Below are positions 1 to 8,122 of a stretch of 8,151 bases of DNA, in pieces. The translations under genes were made by a program, and so were the position numbers. The DNA comes from Bordetella parapertussis (lineage in GTDB: Bacteria > Pseudomonadota > Gammaproteobacteria > Burkholderiales > Burkholderiaceae): the NCBI GenBank assembly GCA_945901665.1, contig CAMDLJ010000097.1, forward strand, positions 1 through 8,151. Direction: 5' to 3'. Numbering within the stretch: position 1 is the stretch's first letter; each line of letters opens with the position of its first letter. The notes beneath the pieces were generated by a model. It made no database searches, was not told the origin of the DNA, and saw nothing but the letters and a program-made list of their open reading frames with translations.

Positions 1-512
1 GCAAAGCCAAATCCATCGGCACCCAGCACCACCCCAGGGTGCAAGATGCAGTCCTGGCCGACCACGCAATCGTGGCCCACGTGCACGCGTGCGTGTAAAC
101 GGCTGTGTGCGCCAACGCGGGCTCCGGCCTCGACCACACACAAGGGCCCGATCTGGGCGGTGGGGTCGATCGATGCCGATGGGTCAATGACCGCACTGGG
201 GTGGATGCGGGGCCCCACAGGCAGAGGATGGTGGGCGCGCCACAACTGGGTCAGTTGGGCAAAGTAATGGTATGGGTCAGGGGTGACGATACAAGCACCA
301 CGGGCCTGGGCGGCTGGCGCCAATTCAGGAGAAACCACCACGCAAGCTGCTTGGGTGCCGATCAATTGAGACTTGTATTTGGGATGGCTGAGGAAGCCCA
401 AATCTTTGGGGCCGGCAGACCCCAGAGGGGCTAAGCGGTCGATATAGGTTTGAGCGTTGCCATGCAACTCGCCCCCTAATGCCTCGGTGATTTGACTTAA
501 GTACAGCCCCAC
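1..512 (-). CDS. lpxD: UDP-3-O-acylglucosamine N-acyltransferase LpxD, 5' part (truncated by window edge)
   Basis: LpxD transfers a hydroxyacyl chain from acyl-ACP to the 2-amino group of UDP-3-O-acylglucosamine, the third step of lipid A synthesis, in the cytoplasm. About 170 codons are present, roughly half of the usual 330-345. The N-terminal domain begins [14 protein letters not shown] and continues through [17 protein letters not shown], the uridine-binding domain of the family. From about residue 100 hexapeptide repeats of the left-handed beta-helix follow ([29 protein letters not shown]). The last visible motif is GADGFGFA, highly characteristic of LpxD. The catalytic histidine lies beyond the window. 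I chose GTG at 510-512 because it is the only start-like codon placed just before the conserved N-terminus; the next in-frame upstream codons contain no ATG. There is no strong Shine-Dalgarno sequence. The gene starts 19 bp after the skp stop, so it is probably cotranscribed. Confidence 0.93.
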   Translation of the reverse strand, partial: MGLYLSQITEALGGELHGNAQTYIDRLAPLGSAGPKDLGFLSHPKYKSQLIGTQAACVVVSPELAPAAQARGACIVTPDPYHYFAQLTQLWRAHHPLPVGPRIHPSAVIDPSASIDPTAQIGPLCVVEAGARVGAHSRLHARVHVGHDCVVGQDCILHPGVVLGADGFGF

Positions 513-531
513 ACCATGCCGCCAACAGCGT

Positions 532-1038
532 TTACTTGGTGCCGTTGATGGCTTTGATTACTTTTTCAGTGATGTCGTGCTTGGGGTGGATATAAACCGC
601 CTCTTGCAGCACCAAATCATATTTTTCAGCCTCAGCGACTTGACGAACCACCCGGTTGGCCCGCTCGAGCACGAGCTGAAATTCTTCATTTTTGCGGGCA
701 TTCAAGTCCTCTTGGAACTCACGGCGCTTGCGTTGAAAATCGCGGTCTTGCTCGCTCAACTGGCGCTGACGCGCGACGCGTTGCGTCTCTGACAAAGTGG
801 GGGCATCGCGCTCGAGCTTTTCAGAATTGGTCTTGAGGGTGTTGCCCAAGTCCATCAACTCTTTTTCGCGCCGTGAAAACTCTTGCTCCAGCTTGGTTTG
901 CGCTGCTTTGGCGGTATTGGCCTCGCGAAAGATCCGATCGGTGCTGATAAAACCAATTCGGAATTCTTGCGCCTGGGCAGATACCCAAGTACCCAGCGCC
1001 AAAGCCACTGTCATAGAAAGTGTTCGCATGGTGTTCAT
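532..1038 (-). CDS. skp: Periplasmic chaperone Skp/OmpH family
   Basis: Skp is a trimeric periplasmic holdase that binds unfolded outer-membrane proteins leaving the Sec translocon and helps deliver them to the BAM complex. The predicted protein is 168 aa, close to the usual 160-180. Residues 1-23 look like a signal peptide: a basic start, a hydrophobic core ([11 protein letters not shown]) and an AQA cleavage site before QEF. The mature start [12 protein letters not shown] matches the OmpH family opening. From about residue 40 to 125 the chain is strongly charged and helical ([33 protein letters not shown]), as expected for the coiled-coil tentacles, and it closes with the [12 protein letters not shown] strand. 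The ATG at 1036-1038 shares one base with the bamA stop (TGATG), which suggests translational coupling. A TTG one codon upstream and an ATG three codons downstream (1027-1029) are alternative starts. Its position directly after bamA fits its job. Confidence 0.93.
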   Translation of the reverse strand: MNTMRTLSMTVALALGTWVSAQAQEFRIGFISTDRIFREANTAKAAQTKLEQEFSRREKELMDLGNTLKTNSEKLERDAPTLSETQRVARQRQLSEQDRDFQRKRREFQEDLNARKNEEFQLVLERANRVVRQVAEAEKYDLVLQEAVYIHPKHDITEKVIKAINGTK

Positions 1039-3368
1039 CAAAACGATGTCCCGATCTGAAATTGCAATTTTTGTATTCTATCGCCCCGAAACTTGTTCAT
1101 TGGCTCAGCCACGGCAAAACGCAGAGGACCGACCGGGCTGACCCAGCTGATACCCGCACCCACAGAAGTTCGCATCAGGGCGAAATCCACGTTGTCGCTG
1201 GCGCCATAAACATTACCGGCATCAAAGAAGCCATACAAGCGCAAGGTGGGGTCGTTGCCCACGCCGGGAAATGGGATGAAGAACTCGCTGTTGAACACCA
1301 GTTTTTTGGCGCCACCCACCACCAAACCCGTGGTGTCGCGGGGACCCAAGGAGCCTTGCTCAAAGCCGCGCACCGACCCCAGGCCGCCGGCATAAAAGTT
1401 TTTGTAGGTCGGCAAATCATAATCTTGCAAGCCTTGCGCCACCCCCACATCACCATTGATCCCCAAGGTGTAGCGTTTGGTGAAATTGAAATACTGTTGG
1501 TACAAGGCGCTGGATTTGGCATATCGGGTGTCTGCAGCCACGCCGAATTCAGTATTGGCCCGCATCAGGCGACCTTTGGTGGGGGTGATGGCACTGTCGC
1601 GTCCATCACGTGCCCAGCCCAAAGTGAGGGGGACGGACGTACAAGTTTTGTCGTAAGAGCATGATCCAATCAAAGAGGCCGGCATGTTCGAGCCCGGCTT
1701 GGTGATGGTTTGCTCACCAGCAAGCCCCACAAAAATACGGTCCAGTTCGGTCATCGGGACGCCAAAGGTCACGCCCGCATTGGTGCTCTCAGTCTGGTAA
1801 TTGCCGGCTTGATCAATATAGGGCTTGATGGAGCGGTGAGACACGGAGAAAGTTCGGGATATACCTTCTTCGGTGAAATAGGGGTTGGTTGTGGCCACCG
1901 AAATCACTTTGTTGTATTCACTGGTGCTGAGCTGAATGCCCAAAAAGTTGCCACTGCCAAAAATATTGTCTTGCTGTACACCAAAGGTCAAAACCAGTTT
2001 TTCAGCGCTTGAGAAACCCGCGCCCAATTGCAAAGACCCCAATGGCTTTTCTTCTACCTTGACCAACAAATCCACCTGGTCAAAGCTGCCAGGCACCTCT
2101 TGGGTTTCGATATTGACATCTTTAAAGTAACCCAAGCGCTTCAAGCGATCGCGCGAAAGTTTGATGCGCTCGCCGTCGTACCAGGCCGACTCAAGCTGTC
2201 GAAACTCACGGCGAATGATTTCGTCACGGGTTCGGCTGTTGCCAGTGAGATTGATTTTTCTCACGTAAGCGCGTCTCGAAGGGTCGGCCTGCAACACCAA
2301 TGCCACACGGTTGGTGGTGCGGTCAATTTCGTTGACGGCCTCCACTCGCGCAAATGCAAAACCAAAATTGCCAAAATACTCAGTGAATGCCGCAGTGGTC
2401 TTGGTCACGTCTTCAGCGTTGTAGGCCTGCCCCACTTTGATGCCGATCATGGTCTTGAATTCGTCATCTTTGCCGAGGTAATAACCTTGCAAGCGAACAG
2501 AAGACACCGCGAACATCTCGCCTTCAAAGATATTGATGGTGACACTCAAGTCTTGCTTGTTGGGTGAAATCGACACCTGGGTGGAGTCGATGCGAAAGTC
2601 CAAGTAGCCGCGCGCCAAATAAAAAGAACGCAAGGTCTCCAAATCAGCATTCAGTTTGGGGCGCGAGTAACGATCAGATTTGGTGTACCAACTCATCCAA
2701 TTGCCTGAATTCAAGTCCATCAAATCTTCCAAGGTAGATGACTTGAAAACTTTGTTGCCCACGAACTGGATTTGCTTGATCTTGGCCATGTCGCCTTCGG
2801 TGACATTGAAGGTCAGGTTGACGCGGTTGCGGTCCACTGGCGTGATGGTGGTGACAATTTCAACCCCATAGAGACTTCGGTTGACGTATTGACGCTTGAT
2901 GTCTTGCTCGGCCAAATCGGCCAATGAACGGTCATACGGTCGGCCATCGGACAAACCAATTTCTTTCAAGGCCTTGCGCAATGCTTCCTTGTCGAACTCT
3001 TTGGTACCAATAAAGTCAATGCTGGCAATGATGGGCCGCTCTTCCAGCAACACGACCACCACATCGTCTTTGACCTCAATGCGAATGTCTTTGAACAAGC
3101 CCAAGCCAAACAAAGCGCGAATCGCTGCCGTGCCCTTTTCATCGGTGTAGGTCTCACCCACCCGAAACGGCAGGGTGGCGAAAACAGTTCCTGGCTCAAC
3201 CCGTTGCAGGCCTTCAATGCGGATATCACGCGCGATGAAAGGAGACACAGCCCAAGCCATGCTGGTAGCCCATGCGAACAAGGTCAATGCCTGGGCTGTT
3301 CGATACAAGGCGCGGGAAATCAAAGCATTCATATCGTGATTGGGGTTTGAAGTTGCAACGGGTGCCAT
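1038..3368 (-). CDS. bamA: Outer membrane protein assembly factor BamA (Omp85)
   Basis: BamA is the central Omp85 subunit of the BAM complex, which folds and inserts beta-barrel proteins into the outer membrane. At 776 aa from the first ATG it is slightly shorter than E. coli BamA (about 810). A signal peptide ends near SMAWA|VSPF. Five POTRA domains follow, at roughly 46-113, 114-192, 195-283, 286-363 and 366-440, recognisable from openings such as IRIEGLQRVEPG and INLTGNSRTRDEIIRREF. The C-terminal barrel runs from about 443 to the end and contains the invariant VRGF of loop 6 (GLGSVRGFEQGSLGPRD, about residue 665). The last residue is Phe (LQFQIGTSF), the normal beta-signal. The start is uncertain. 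The ATG at 3366-3368 lies 3 bp after the rseP stop and gives a 12-residue leader before the signal peptide. The ATG at 3330-3332 gives a more canonical signal peptide. Neither has a clear Shine-Dalgarno sequence. The only two cysteines form a CSYDKTC motif in the barrel. Confidence 0.97.
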   Translation of the reverse strand: MAPVATSNPNHDMNALISRALYRTAQALTLFAWATSMAWAVSPFIARDIRIEGLQRVEPGTVFATLPFRVGETYTDEKGTAAIRALFGLGLFKDIRIEVKDDVVVVLLEERPIIASIDFIGTKEFDKEALRKALKEIGLSDGRPYDRSLADLAEQDIKRQYVNRSLYGVEIVTTITPVDRNRVNLTFNVTEGDMAKIKQIQFVGNKVFKSSTLEDLMDLNSGNWMSWYTKSDRYSRPKLNADLETLRSFYLARGYLDFRIDSTQVSISPNKQDLSVTINIFEGEMFAVSSVRLQGYYLGKDDEFKTMIGIKVGQAYNAEDVTKTTAAFTEYFGNFGFAFARVEAVNEIDRTTNRVALVLQADPSRRAYVRKINLTGNSRTRDEIIRREFRQLESAWYDGERIKLSRDRLKRLGYFKDVNIETQEVPGSFDQVDLLVKVEEKPLGSLQLGAGFSSAEKLVLTFGVQQDNIFGSGNFLGIQLSTSEYNKVISVATTNPYFTEEGISRTFSVSHRSIKPYIDQAGNYQTESTNAGVTFGVPMTELDRIFVGLAGEQTITKPGSNMPASLIGSCSYDKTCTSVPLTLGWARDGRDSAITPTKGRLMRANTEFGVAADTRYAKSSALYQQYFNFTKRYTLGINGDVGVAQGLQDYDLPTYKNFYAGGLGSVRGFEQGSLGPRDTTGLVVGGAKKLVFNSEFFIPFPGVGNDPTLRLYGFFDAGNVYGASDNVDFALMRTSVGAGISWVSPVGPLRFAVAEPMNKFRGDRIQKLQFQIGTSF

Positions 3369-3371
3369 TCA

Positions 3372-4739
3372 TCAAAAAAGCATGCGCGCCACATCGTTGT
3401 AAAGGGCCACCGCCATCAAAGAGAGAACCGCTGCGAGACCCACTTTCTGCAGTCCGGCCATCCAAGCTTTGGCAGGGGGCGACCCTGTCACTGCCTCCCA
3501 AAGATAACACATCAAATGCCCACCATCCAAGATGGGAATGGGCAATAAATTCAGTACGGCCAGGCCAACGCTGACGAAGGCCAAAAAAGCCAGAAATGTG
3601 GTCCACCCTTGCTGCGCAGATTGGCCAGCCTGCTCGGCCATGGTGACCGGGCCAGACAGATTACCCCAGGAAGCCTGCCCCACCAACATCCGCGCAAAAA
3701 TTTGCAGGGTCGTCACCGACAATTCCCAACACCGTTGGGCAGCCAGTTGTGCGGCTTGAACAGGCCCATGTCGCACCAAGGTTTGGGCCGGCGGTTCGCC
3801 CAAGCGAACCCCAATCCGGCCAACCCATGCCTGACCCTCTGGTGCGCGTTCGGGTTTGACTTCGATCAACAGGGCGCTGTCGCCACGGCGTTGCACTTCC
3901 CAAATTTGCGCTTTGGGCGGATCGGTTCGCCCCGCCTGGCGGATGAGTTGGCGCAATTCACTGGCGTCCTCAGGCACTTTGCCGTCCACCCGCAAAATCC
4001 GGTCGCCGCGTTTGATACCTGCGGCCTGGGCCACACTGGAGACAAGCACTTCGGTGACCACTGGTGCCGTCCATGCGCCTTGCAAACCCAAGCTGCGCAA
4101 CCATTGGGCGTCACTGGTGTCTGACTGTGCTTGCGTCAAATCCAACTGGACCTGGCGCTGCTTGCCACTGTCACGCGACTGGACCACCACATCCAATACA
4201 GCACCCGCGTTTTGCATCAATGCCCAGTTGAAATCGGGCATCGAAAAAACATCTCTGGGCGTGCCGCTTTCGGTGGCCACGCTTAAAACCATGTCGCCGC
4301 TGCGCAAACCCGCTTGATCGGCGATGGATGCAGAAACAGGCTTGGCCAAAATGGCTTGGGGCATGGATACACCCCAGACATTCAAGCCCCAAAACAATGC
4401 AAACGCTAGCAATAGATTGGCCATGGGACCTGCGGCCACGATGGCACTGCGACGCCACAAATTTTGACGATTAAAAGCCCGATCGCGCTCATGGCCAGGC
4501 ACCTCGGATTCGGTTTCGTCGAGCATGCGCACATAGCCGCCCAAAGGGATCCAGCCCACCACAAACTCCGTGTCTTGCCCCGGCCGTGGGCTGCTGGAGC
4601 GCCAGCGCCAAATGGGATGGCCCAGGCCAATCGAAAACTGCAAAACCTTGACATCACATGCCACGGCCATGCGGTAATGGCCGTACTCGTGAACGGCAAT
4701 TAACAACGCGAGGGCCACCAAAAATGCAAGCAAGGTCAT
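3372..4739 (-). CDS. rseP: Site-2 zinc metalloprotease RseP
   Basis: RseP is an inner-membrane intramembrane protease. In E. coli it cuts the anti-sigma factor RseA after DegS and also clears signal-peptide remnants; the sigma-E role is inferred here from the family. The 455-aa protein matches the usual 450 or so. The first transmembrane helix carries the zinc motif HEYGH (residues 17-21). A second segment has the AAGPMANLLLAFALFWG pattern near 105-120. Two PDZ domains follow at about 125-210 and 225-315 (GLRSGDMVLSV; GIKRGDRILRVDG). Near the C-terminus NLLPIPILDGGHL provides the third zinc ligand, Asp about 405, and a last hydrophobic helix follows. The frame is open 50 codons further upstream, but that stretch overlaps the end of dxr. 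The ATG at 4737-4739 gives the family N-terminus (MTLLAFLVALALLIAVHEYG) and has a GAGG 8 bases upstream that overlaps the dxr stop. Confidence 0.96.
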   Translation of the reverse strand: MTLLAFLVALALLIAVHEYGHYRMAVACDVKVLQFSIGLGHPIWRWRSSSPRPGQDTEFVVGWIPLGGYVRMLDETESEVPGHERDRAFNRQNLWRRSAIVAAGPMANLLLAFALFWGLNVWGVSMPQAILAKPVSASIADQAGLRSGDMVLSVATESGTPRDVFSMPDFNWALMQNAGAVLDVVVQSRDSGKQRQVQLDLTQAQSDTSDAQWLRSLGLQGAWTAPVVTEVLVSSVAQAAGIKRGDRILRVDGKVPEDASELRQLIRQAGRTDPPKAQIWEVQRRGDSALLIEVKPERAPEGQAWVGRIGVRLGEPPAQTLVRHGPVQAAQLAAQRCWELSVTTLQIFARMLVGQASWGNLSGPVTMAEQAGQSAQQGWTTFLAFLAFVSVGLAVLNLLPIPILDGGHLMCYLWEAVTGSPPAKAWMAGLQKVGLAAVLSLMAVALYNDVARMLF

Positions 4740-4749
4740 GGGTAAAGCC

Positions 4750-5952
4750 TCAAGCGCTCCAGCGCTGACACAAGGCCAAAGCCGTGTGCCTGGCTTGTTG
4801 ATCGATGCCCAAGACATCCTCCAAATTGACCGGAGCGCTGGGCAAACAAGTCGACAAAGCCTCCAGGTTGAGATGGTGAATTTGGTCAAAGCGGATGCGT
4901 CTATTCAGAAAGGCATCCACCCCCACTTCGTTGGCGGCATTGAGAACAGCCGTGGTTCCCGGTGCCGCACGCAGCACCTGCCAAGACAACCACAGGCCAG
5001 GGAATCGCTTCGGGTGATCCAAGCTGTCAATGGCCTCAAATGTCATGGCTGACAGGGTTTGAAAGTCCAGGGCTTGGGCCCCTGAGGCGATGCGCTCGGG
5101 CCAACCCAAACCAAAGGCGATGGGCACCCGCATGTCGGGTGTGCCCAACTGCGCCACCACAGACGTGTCGCGGTACTGCACCATGGAGTGAACAATGCTT
5201 TGGGGGTGGATGACCACCTCAATGCGATCGGGCTCCAGACCAAAGAGGTAGCGCGCCTCAATGACCTCCAAGGCTTTGTTCATCATGGTGGCCGAGTCGA
5301 CCGATATTTTTCGTCCCATTTGCCAATTGGGGTGGGCACAGGCTTGATCGGGGGTCACCGAGGGCAGCTCATGAACTGATCGCTGGCGAAAAGGACCACC
5401 GGATGACGTCAGGATGATTTTCTCCACCCGCGCGTTCCAGGTGCTCGCGTCTTCGGGCAGCGATTGGAAAATGGCTGAGTGCTCGCTGTCAATGGGCAGC
5501 AAAGTCGCACCGCCCTCGCGCACGGCCGTCAAAAAAACTTCGGCCCCGACCACCAAGGCTTCTTTATTGGCCAACAACAAACGCTTGCCCGAACGCGCAG
5601 CGGACAAGCAAGAAGACAATCCTGCGGCGCCCACAATGGCGGCCATGACCGTGGTGACTTCGCTGGCACTGGCCACTTGGTCAAGTGCTGCGGGGCCAGA
5701 CAACACCTCAATGGGCAAGCCCAATTCACGCACTTTTTCACGCAACTGCGACGCATGGGGCGCGCTGCTCATCACCGCATAACGGGGTAAAAAACGTTGG
5801 CACTGGGCAAGCATGGTGTCAACTTGTACCGCTGCCGTCAAGGCGAAAACCGAGAACAAATCAGGGTGGCGGGCCACCACATCCAAGGTATTGACGCCAA
5901 TGGAGCCAGTGGAGCCCAAAATGGTGAGGGTTTGCTTCATGGGAAGACTCAT
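4750..5952 (-). CDS. dxr: 1-deoxy-D-xylulose 5-phosphate reductoisomerase
   Basis: Dxr (IspC) converts 1-deoxy-D-xylulose 5-phosphate to 2-C-methyl-D-erythritol 4-phosphate with NADPH and a divalent metal, the committed step of the MEP isoprenoid pathway. It is the cytoplasmic target of fosmidomycin. The 400-aa length matches E. coli (398). The N-terminal Rossmann fold has GSTGSIG at 13-19. NKE lies at 129-131, the metal ligands in PIDSEHSAIF are Asp155 and Glu157, and the phosphate/flap region is LTSSGGPFR. HPNWQMGRKISVDSATMMNK includes His207, Ser220, Asn225 and Lys226, with Glu229 as a further metal ligand. The conserved stretch IHPQSIVHSMVQY follows. All key residues expected from the E. 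coli enzyme are present. The ATG at 5950-5952 overlaps the cdsA stop in an ATGA arrangement, favouring coupled translation. A second ATG four codons in (5938-5940) is possible. Confidence 0.97.
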   Translation of the reverse strand: MSLPMKQTLTILGSTGSIGVNTLDVVARHPDLFSVFALTAAVQVDTMLAQCQRFLPRYAVMSSAPHASQLREKVRELGLPIEVLSGPAALDQVASASEVTTVMAAIVGAAGLSSCLSAARSGKRLLLANKEALVVGAEVFLTAVREGGATLLPIDSEHSAIFQSLPEDASTWNARVEKIILTSSGGPFRQRSVHELPSVTPDQACAHPNWQMGRKISVDSATMMNKALEVIEARYLFGLEPDRIEVVIHPQSIVHSMVQYRDTSVVAQLGTPDMRVPIAFGLGWPERIASGAQALDFQTLSAMTFEAIDSLDHPKRFPGLWLSWQVLRAAPGTTAVLNAANEVGVDAFLNRRIRFDQIHHLNLEALSTCLPSAPVNLEDVLGIDQQARHTALALCQRWSA

Positions 5953-6782
5953 GCTTGCACCAGCATCAGGGCCAAAGGAAGTGTAGGCAACAAGGCATCC
6001 ACCCGATCCAGCACACCCCCATGGCCCGGTAACAAGGCACTGCTGTCTTTGACACCGGCGCTGCGCTTGACCAAGGATTCTGCCAAATCGCCCACCACAC
6101 TCATGCCCACCAGCAAAGCCACGCCCAAGAAAGCCCAGACCGGAGAATGTTGCAAAAGCATGCTGAACAGGCTAGGGCTGGTACTGATTTGCCAGCCATC
6201 CAAAGACAACCACATCAAAGCCAACACACACACGGCCATCACACCACTGAAGACGCCCTCCCAACTTTTGCCAGGGCTGATGTTGCTTGCAAGCTTGCGC
6301 CGGCCAAAAGCGCGGCCACCAAAGTAGGCCGCCACATCGGCCACCCAAACCAATGCAAGCACCGATAAAAGGTAATTCACGCCCATGGTTTTGGACTGGC
6401 ACAAAGCCAACCATGTCAGCCACAAAACCAAAATGCCGCCGACCCATCGGGCCCCACGTGGCCACAAGCCCCAGCCAAGTACACCGCGGCGCAGCATCCA
6501 AGCCCCACCCAGCAACCAAACCAAACCCGCTATCCACCACAAGGCCGCAGGCGCTTGGATGGCCCATCCAGCCCACCAACTGGCCGCACACAGCGAAATG
6601 CAAATGACCGTCAAGATCAGTGCCGGGCGAAAGCCCAAACCATTCAGGCGTCCCCACTCCCAACTGGCCGCAGCCATCAGAATCAAGGTGAACAATGCCA
6701 AGGGTTCTGGGGGCGTGGCAAACAATGCCGGCAAAAGAAGCGCCAACAAAACCAAGGCGGTGATGATGCGCTGCTTGAGCAT
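5949..6782 (-). CDS. cdsA: Phosphatidate cytidylyltransferase (CDP-diglyceride synthase)
   Basis: CdsA makes CDP-diacylglycerol from CTP and phosphatidic acid in the inner membrane, the precursor of all major phospholipids. The 277-aa protein is of normal length. It is very hydrophobic, with several transmembrane helices and a tryptophan-rich first half (about 19 Trp in total by my count). The C-terminal half has the family stretch VWVADVAAYFGGRAFGRRKL followed by ISPGKSWEG. Residues 236-262 match the full cytidylyltransferase signature (SLVKR, then KDSSALLPGHGG, then LDRVD). The gene starts 15 bp after the frr stop, with an AAGG only 4 bases before the ATG. The gene that usually precedes cdsA in this lineage, uppS, is not here. 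The 3' end overlaps dxr by 4 bp. Confidence 0.96.
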   Translation of the reverse strand: MLKQRIITALVLLALLLPALFATPPEPLALFTLILMAAASWEWGRLNGLGFRPALILTVICISLCAASWWAGWAIQAPAALWWIAGLVWLLGGAWMLRRGVLGWGLWPRGARWVGGILVLWLTWLALCQSKTMGVNYLLSVLALVWVADVAAYFGGRAFGRRKLASNISPGKSWEGVFSGVMAVCVLALMWLSLDGWQISTSPSLFSMLLQHSPVWAFLGVALLVGMSVVGDLAESLVKRSAGVKDSSALLPGHGGVLDRVDALLPTLPLALMLVQA

Positions 6783-6797
6783 GAAACCTTGGCCGTC

Positions 6798-7358
6798 TCA
6801 GACGGACATGATGTCCTGCTCTTTGGCCGCGATCAGTTTGTCCACTTCGGCAATGTGCTTGTCGGTGGTTTTTTGCACCTCGGCCTCGGAACGCTTTTGC
6901 TCATCTTCAGAGGCCAATTTGTCCTTGACCAATTTCTTCACCGCATCATTGGCATCGCGGCGCAAATTTCGAATCGCCACCTTGGCGTTTTCGCCTTCGC
7001 TGCGAACCACCTTGGTCAACTCCTTGCGCCGCTCTTCGGTCATCGGCGGCATCGGAACACGGATCAAGTCACCCATGGAAGCGGGGTTGAGGCCCAGATC
7101 GCTGTCACGGATGGCTTTTTCGATTTTGGCGCCCATGCCCTTTTCCCAAGGTTGCACGCTGATGGTGCGGGCATCGAGCAAGCTGACATTGGCCACCTGA
7201 GTGATGGGGGTCATGTTGCCGTAGTAATCCACTTGCACCGAGTCCAGCAAACCGGGGTTGGCCCGGCCAGTGCGGATTTTGGTCAGGCCATGGCCAAAAG
7301 CTTGAATGGATTGGTCCATTTTGCTTTCCATGGTTTTTTTGATGTCAGCGATGGTCAT
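6798..7358 (-). CDS. frr: Ribosome recycling factor
   Basis: RRF acts with EF-G to split post-termination 70S ribosomes so that they can start a new round of translation. The protein is 186 aa against 185 in E. coli and is complete at both ends. The N-terminal helix carries the hallmark [20 protein letters not shown]. The central domain II includes [15 protein letters not shown] and ISVQPWEKG. The C-terminal helices of domain I contain the conserved arginine segment [11 protein letters not shown] and end in [10 protein letters not shown]. The start at 7356-7358 is supported by an AGGAG nine bases upstream, the clearest ribosome binding site inside the block. It follows pyrH by 28 bp, the widest gap between complete genes here, and the pyrH-frr order is very widely conserved in bacteria. 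Confidence 0.98.
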   Translation of the reverse strand: MTIADIKKTMESKMDQSIQAFGHGLTKIRTGRANPGLLDSVQVDYYGNMTPITQVANVSLLDARTISVQPWEKGMGAKIEKAIRDSDLGLNPASMGDLIRVPMPPMTEERRKELTKVVRSEGENAKVAIRNLRRDANDAVKKLVKDKLASEDEQKRSEAEVQKTTDKHIAEVDKLIAAKEQDIMSV

Positions 7359-7366
7359 GCGACTTG

Positions 7367-7372
7367 TCTCCT
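7367..7372 (-). promoter_or_regulatory. Ribosome binding site of frr
   Basis: On the minus strand the pyrH-frr gap contains AGGAGA, close to the consensus Shine-Dalgarno sequence. The AGGAG core lies 9 bases before the frr ATG. It is the strongest such match inside the gene block. Most downstream genes have weak sites and rely on short spacing or overlap, so independent loading of ribosomes on frr is plausible. Confidence 0.7.
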
Positions 7373-7386
7373 GTGCTGAAGGTTGT

Positions 7387-8109
7387 TCAGGCGTGGACCA
7401 AGGTGCCTTCGTCCTCGCCCATGATCACCCGTTTGAGGGCACCATTTTTGACGATGGAAAAAACCTTGATGGGCAACTTTTGGTCGCGGCACAGGGCAAA
7501 GGCCGTGGCGTCCATGATGCCCAAATTTTGCCCAATGACTTCGTCGAAACTGATGGTGCTGTACCTTGTGGCAGAGGGATCTTTGTGCGGATCAGCCGTG
7601 TAAACGCCATCGACCTTGGTGGCTTTGAGGACCACTTCAGCACCAATTTCAGCCCCGCGCAAAGCGGCTGCCGTGTCGGTGGTGAAGAATGGGTTGCCGG
7701 TGCCCGCAGCGAAAATAACCACCTTGCCTTCTTCCAGATATTGCAAGGCCTTGGGGCGCACATAGGGCTCGACCACTTGCTCAATGCCAATGGCCGACAT
7801 CACCCGCGCCGTCAAACCCGCTTTGTTCATGGTGTCTGCCAACGCCAATGCGTTCATGACAGTGGCCAGCATGCCCATGTAGTCTGCAGTGGCGCGGTCC
7901 ATGCCGACCGACCCACCAGCCACACCGCGAAAGATGTTGCCCCCGCCAATCACCACGGCCACCTCCACGCCCAATCGGGTGACTTCGGCCACCTCTTCGA
8001 CGATGCGCACAATGGTGGCGCGGTTGATGCCAAAGGCATCATCCCCCATCAATGCCTCCCCAGACAGCTTGAGCAGTATGCGCTGGTGGGCGGGCTTGGG
8101 CGAAGACAT
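7387..8109 (-). CDS. pyrH: Uridylate kinase (UMP kinase)
   Basis: PyrH phosphorylates UMP to UDP with ATP in the cytoplasm and feeds pyrimidine nucleotide and UDP-sugar pools. In bacteria it is a hexamer of the amino-acid kinase fold, generally regulated by GTP and UTP. The 240 aa agree with the usual 235-245. Visible motifs in order are [10 protein letters not shown] (N-terminal phosphate loop), [31 protein letters not shown] (UMP binding and oligomer contacts), [19 protein letters not shown] and [17 protein letters not shown] (ATP site). Nothing is missing. The ATG at 8107-8109 is chosen because AAGGA lies 8 bases upstream; the frame stays open beyond it to the window edge but has no ATG or GTG there. 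It is the first gene of the block in this window. In related genomes rpsB and tsf lie upstream, outside this window. Confidence 0.98.
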   Translation of the reverse strand: MSSPKPAHQRILLKLSGEALMGDDAFGINRATIVRIVEEVAEVTRLGVEVAVVIGGGNIFRGVAGGSVGMDRATADYMGMLATVMNALALADTMNKAGLTARVMSAIGIEQVVEPYVRPKALQYLEEGKVVIFAAGTGNPFFTTDTAAALRGAEIGAEVVLKATKVDGVYTADPHKDPSATRYSTISFDEVIGQNLGIMDATAFALCRDQKLPIKVFSIVKNGALKRVIMGEDEGTLVHA

Positions 8110-8117
8110 GTTCAGGT

Positions 8118-8122
8118 TCCTT
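8118..8122 (-). promoter_or_regulatory. Ribosome binding site of pyrH
   Basis: The minus-strand leader reads AAGGA followed by eight bases and then the pyrH ATG, a normal Shine-Dalgarno arrangement. It decides the pyrH start, since the reading frame is open upstream to the window edge. The remaining leader (about 30 bases) contains a TACACT that could serve as a -10 box. The matching -35 position lies outside the window, so no promoter is called. Confidence 0.65.

Noticed and set aside
325..525. A 66-codon minus-strand reading frame at the position of the lpxD start.
   Set aside because: The LpxD protein is encoded in another frame from a GTG at 510-512. This small frame is a shadow of it, not a frameshifted gene.
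1020..1664. A 214-codon plus-strand reading frame antisense to the bamA barrel.
   Set aside because: It is fully inside a conserved beta-barrel coding region, has no recognisable domain and shows no ribosome binding site or promoter that I can see.
4740..4889. N-terminal 50-residue extension of the RseP reading frame.
   Set aside because: It overlaps the 3' end of dxr and has no resemblance to the family. The internal ATG at 4737-4739 gives the exact RseP N-terminus and has a ribosome binding site.
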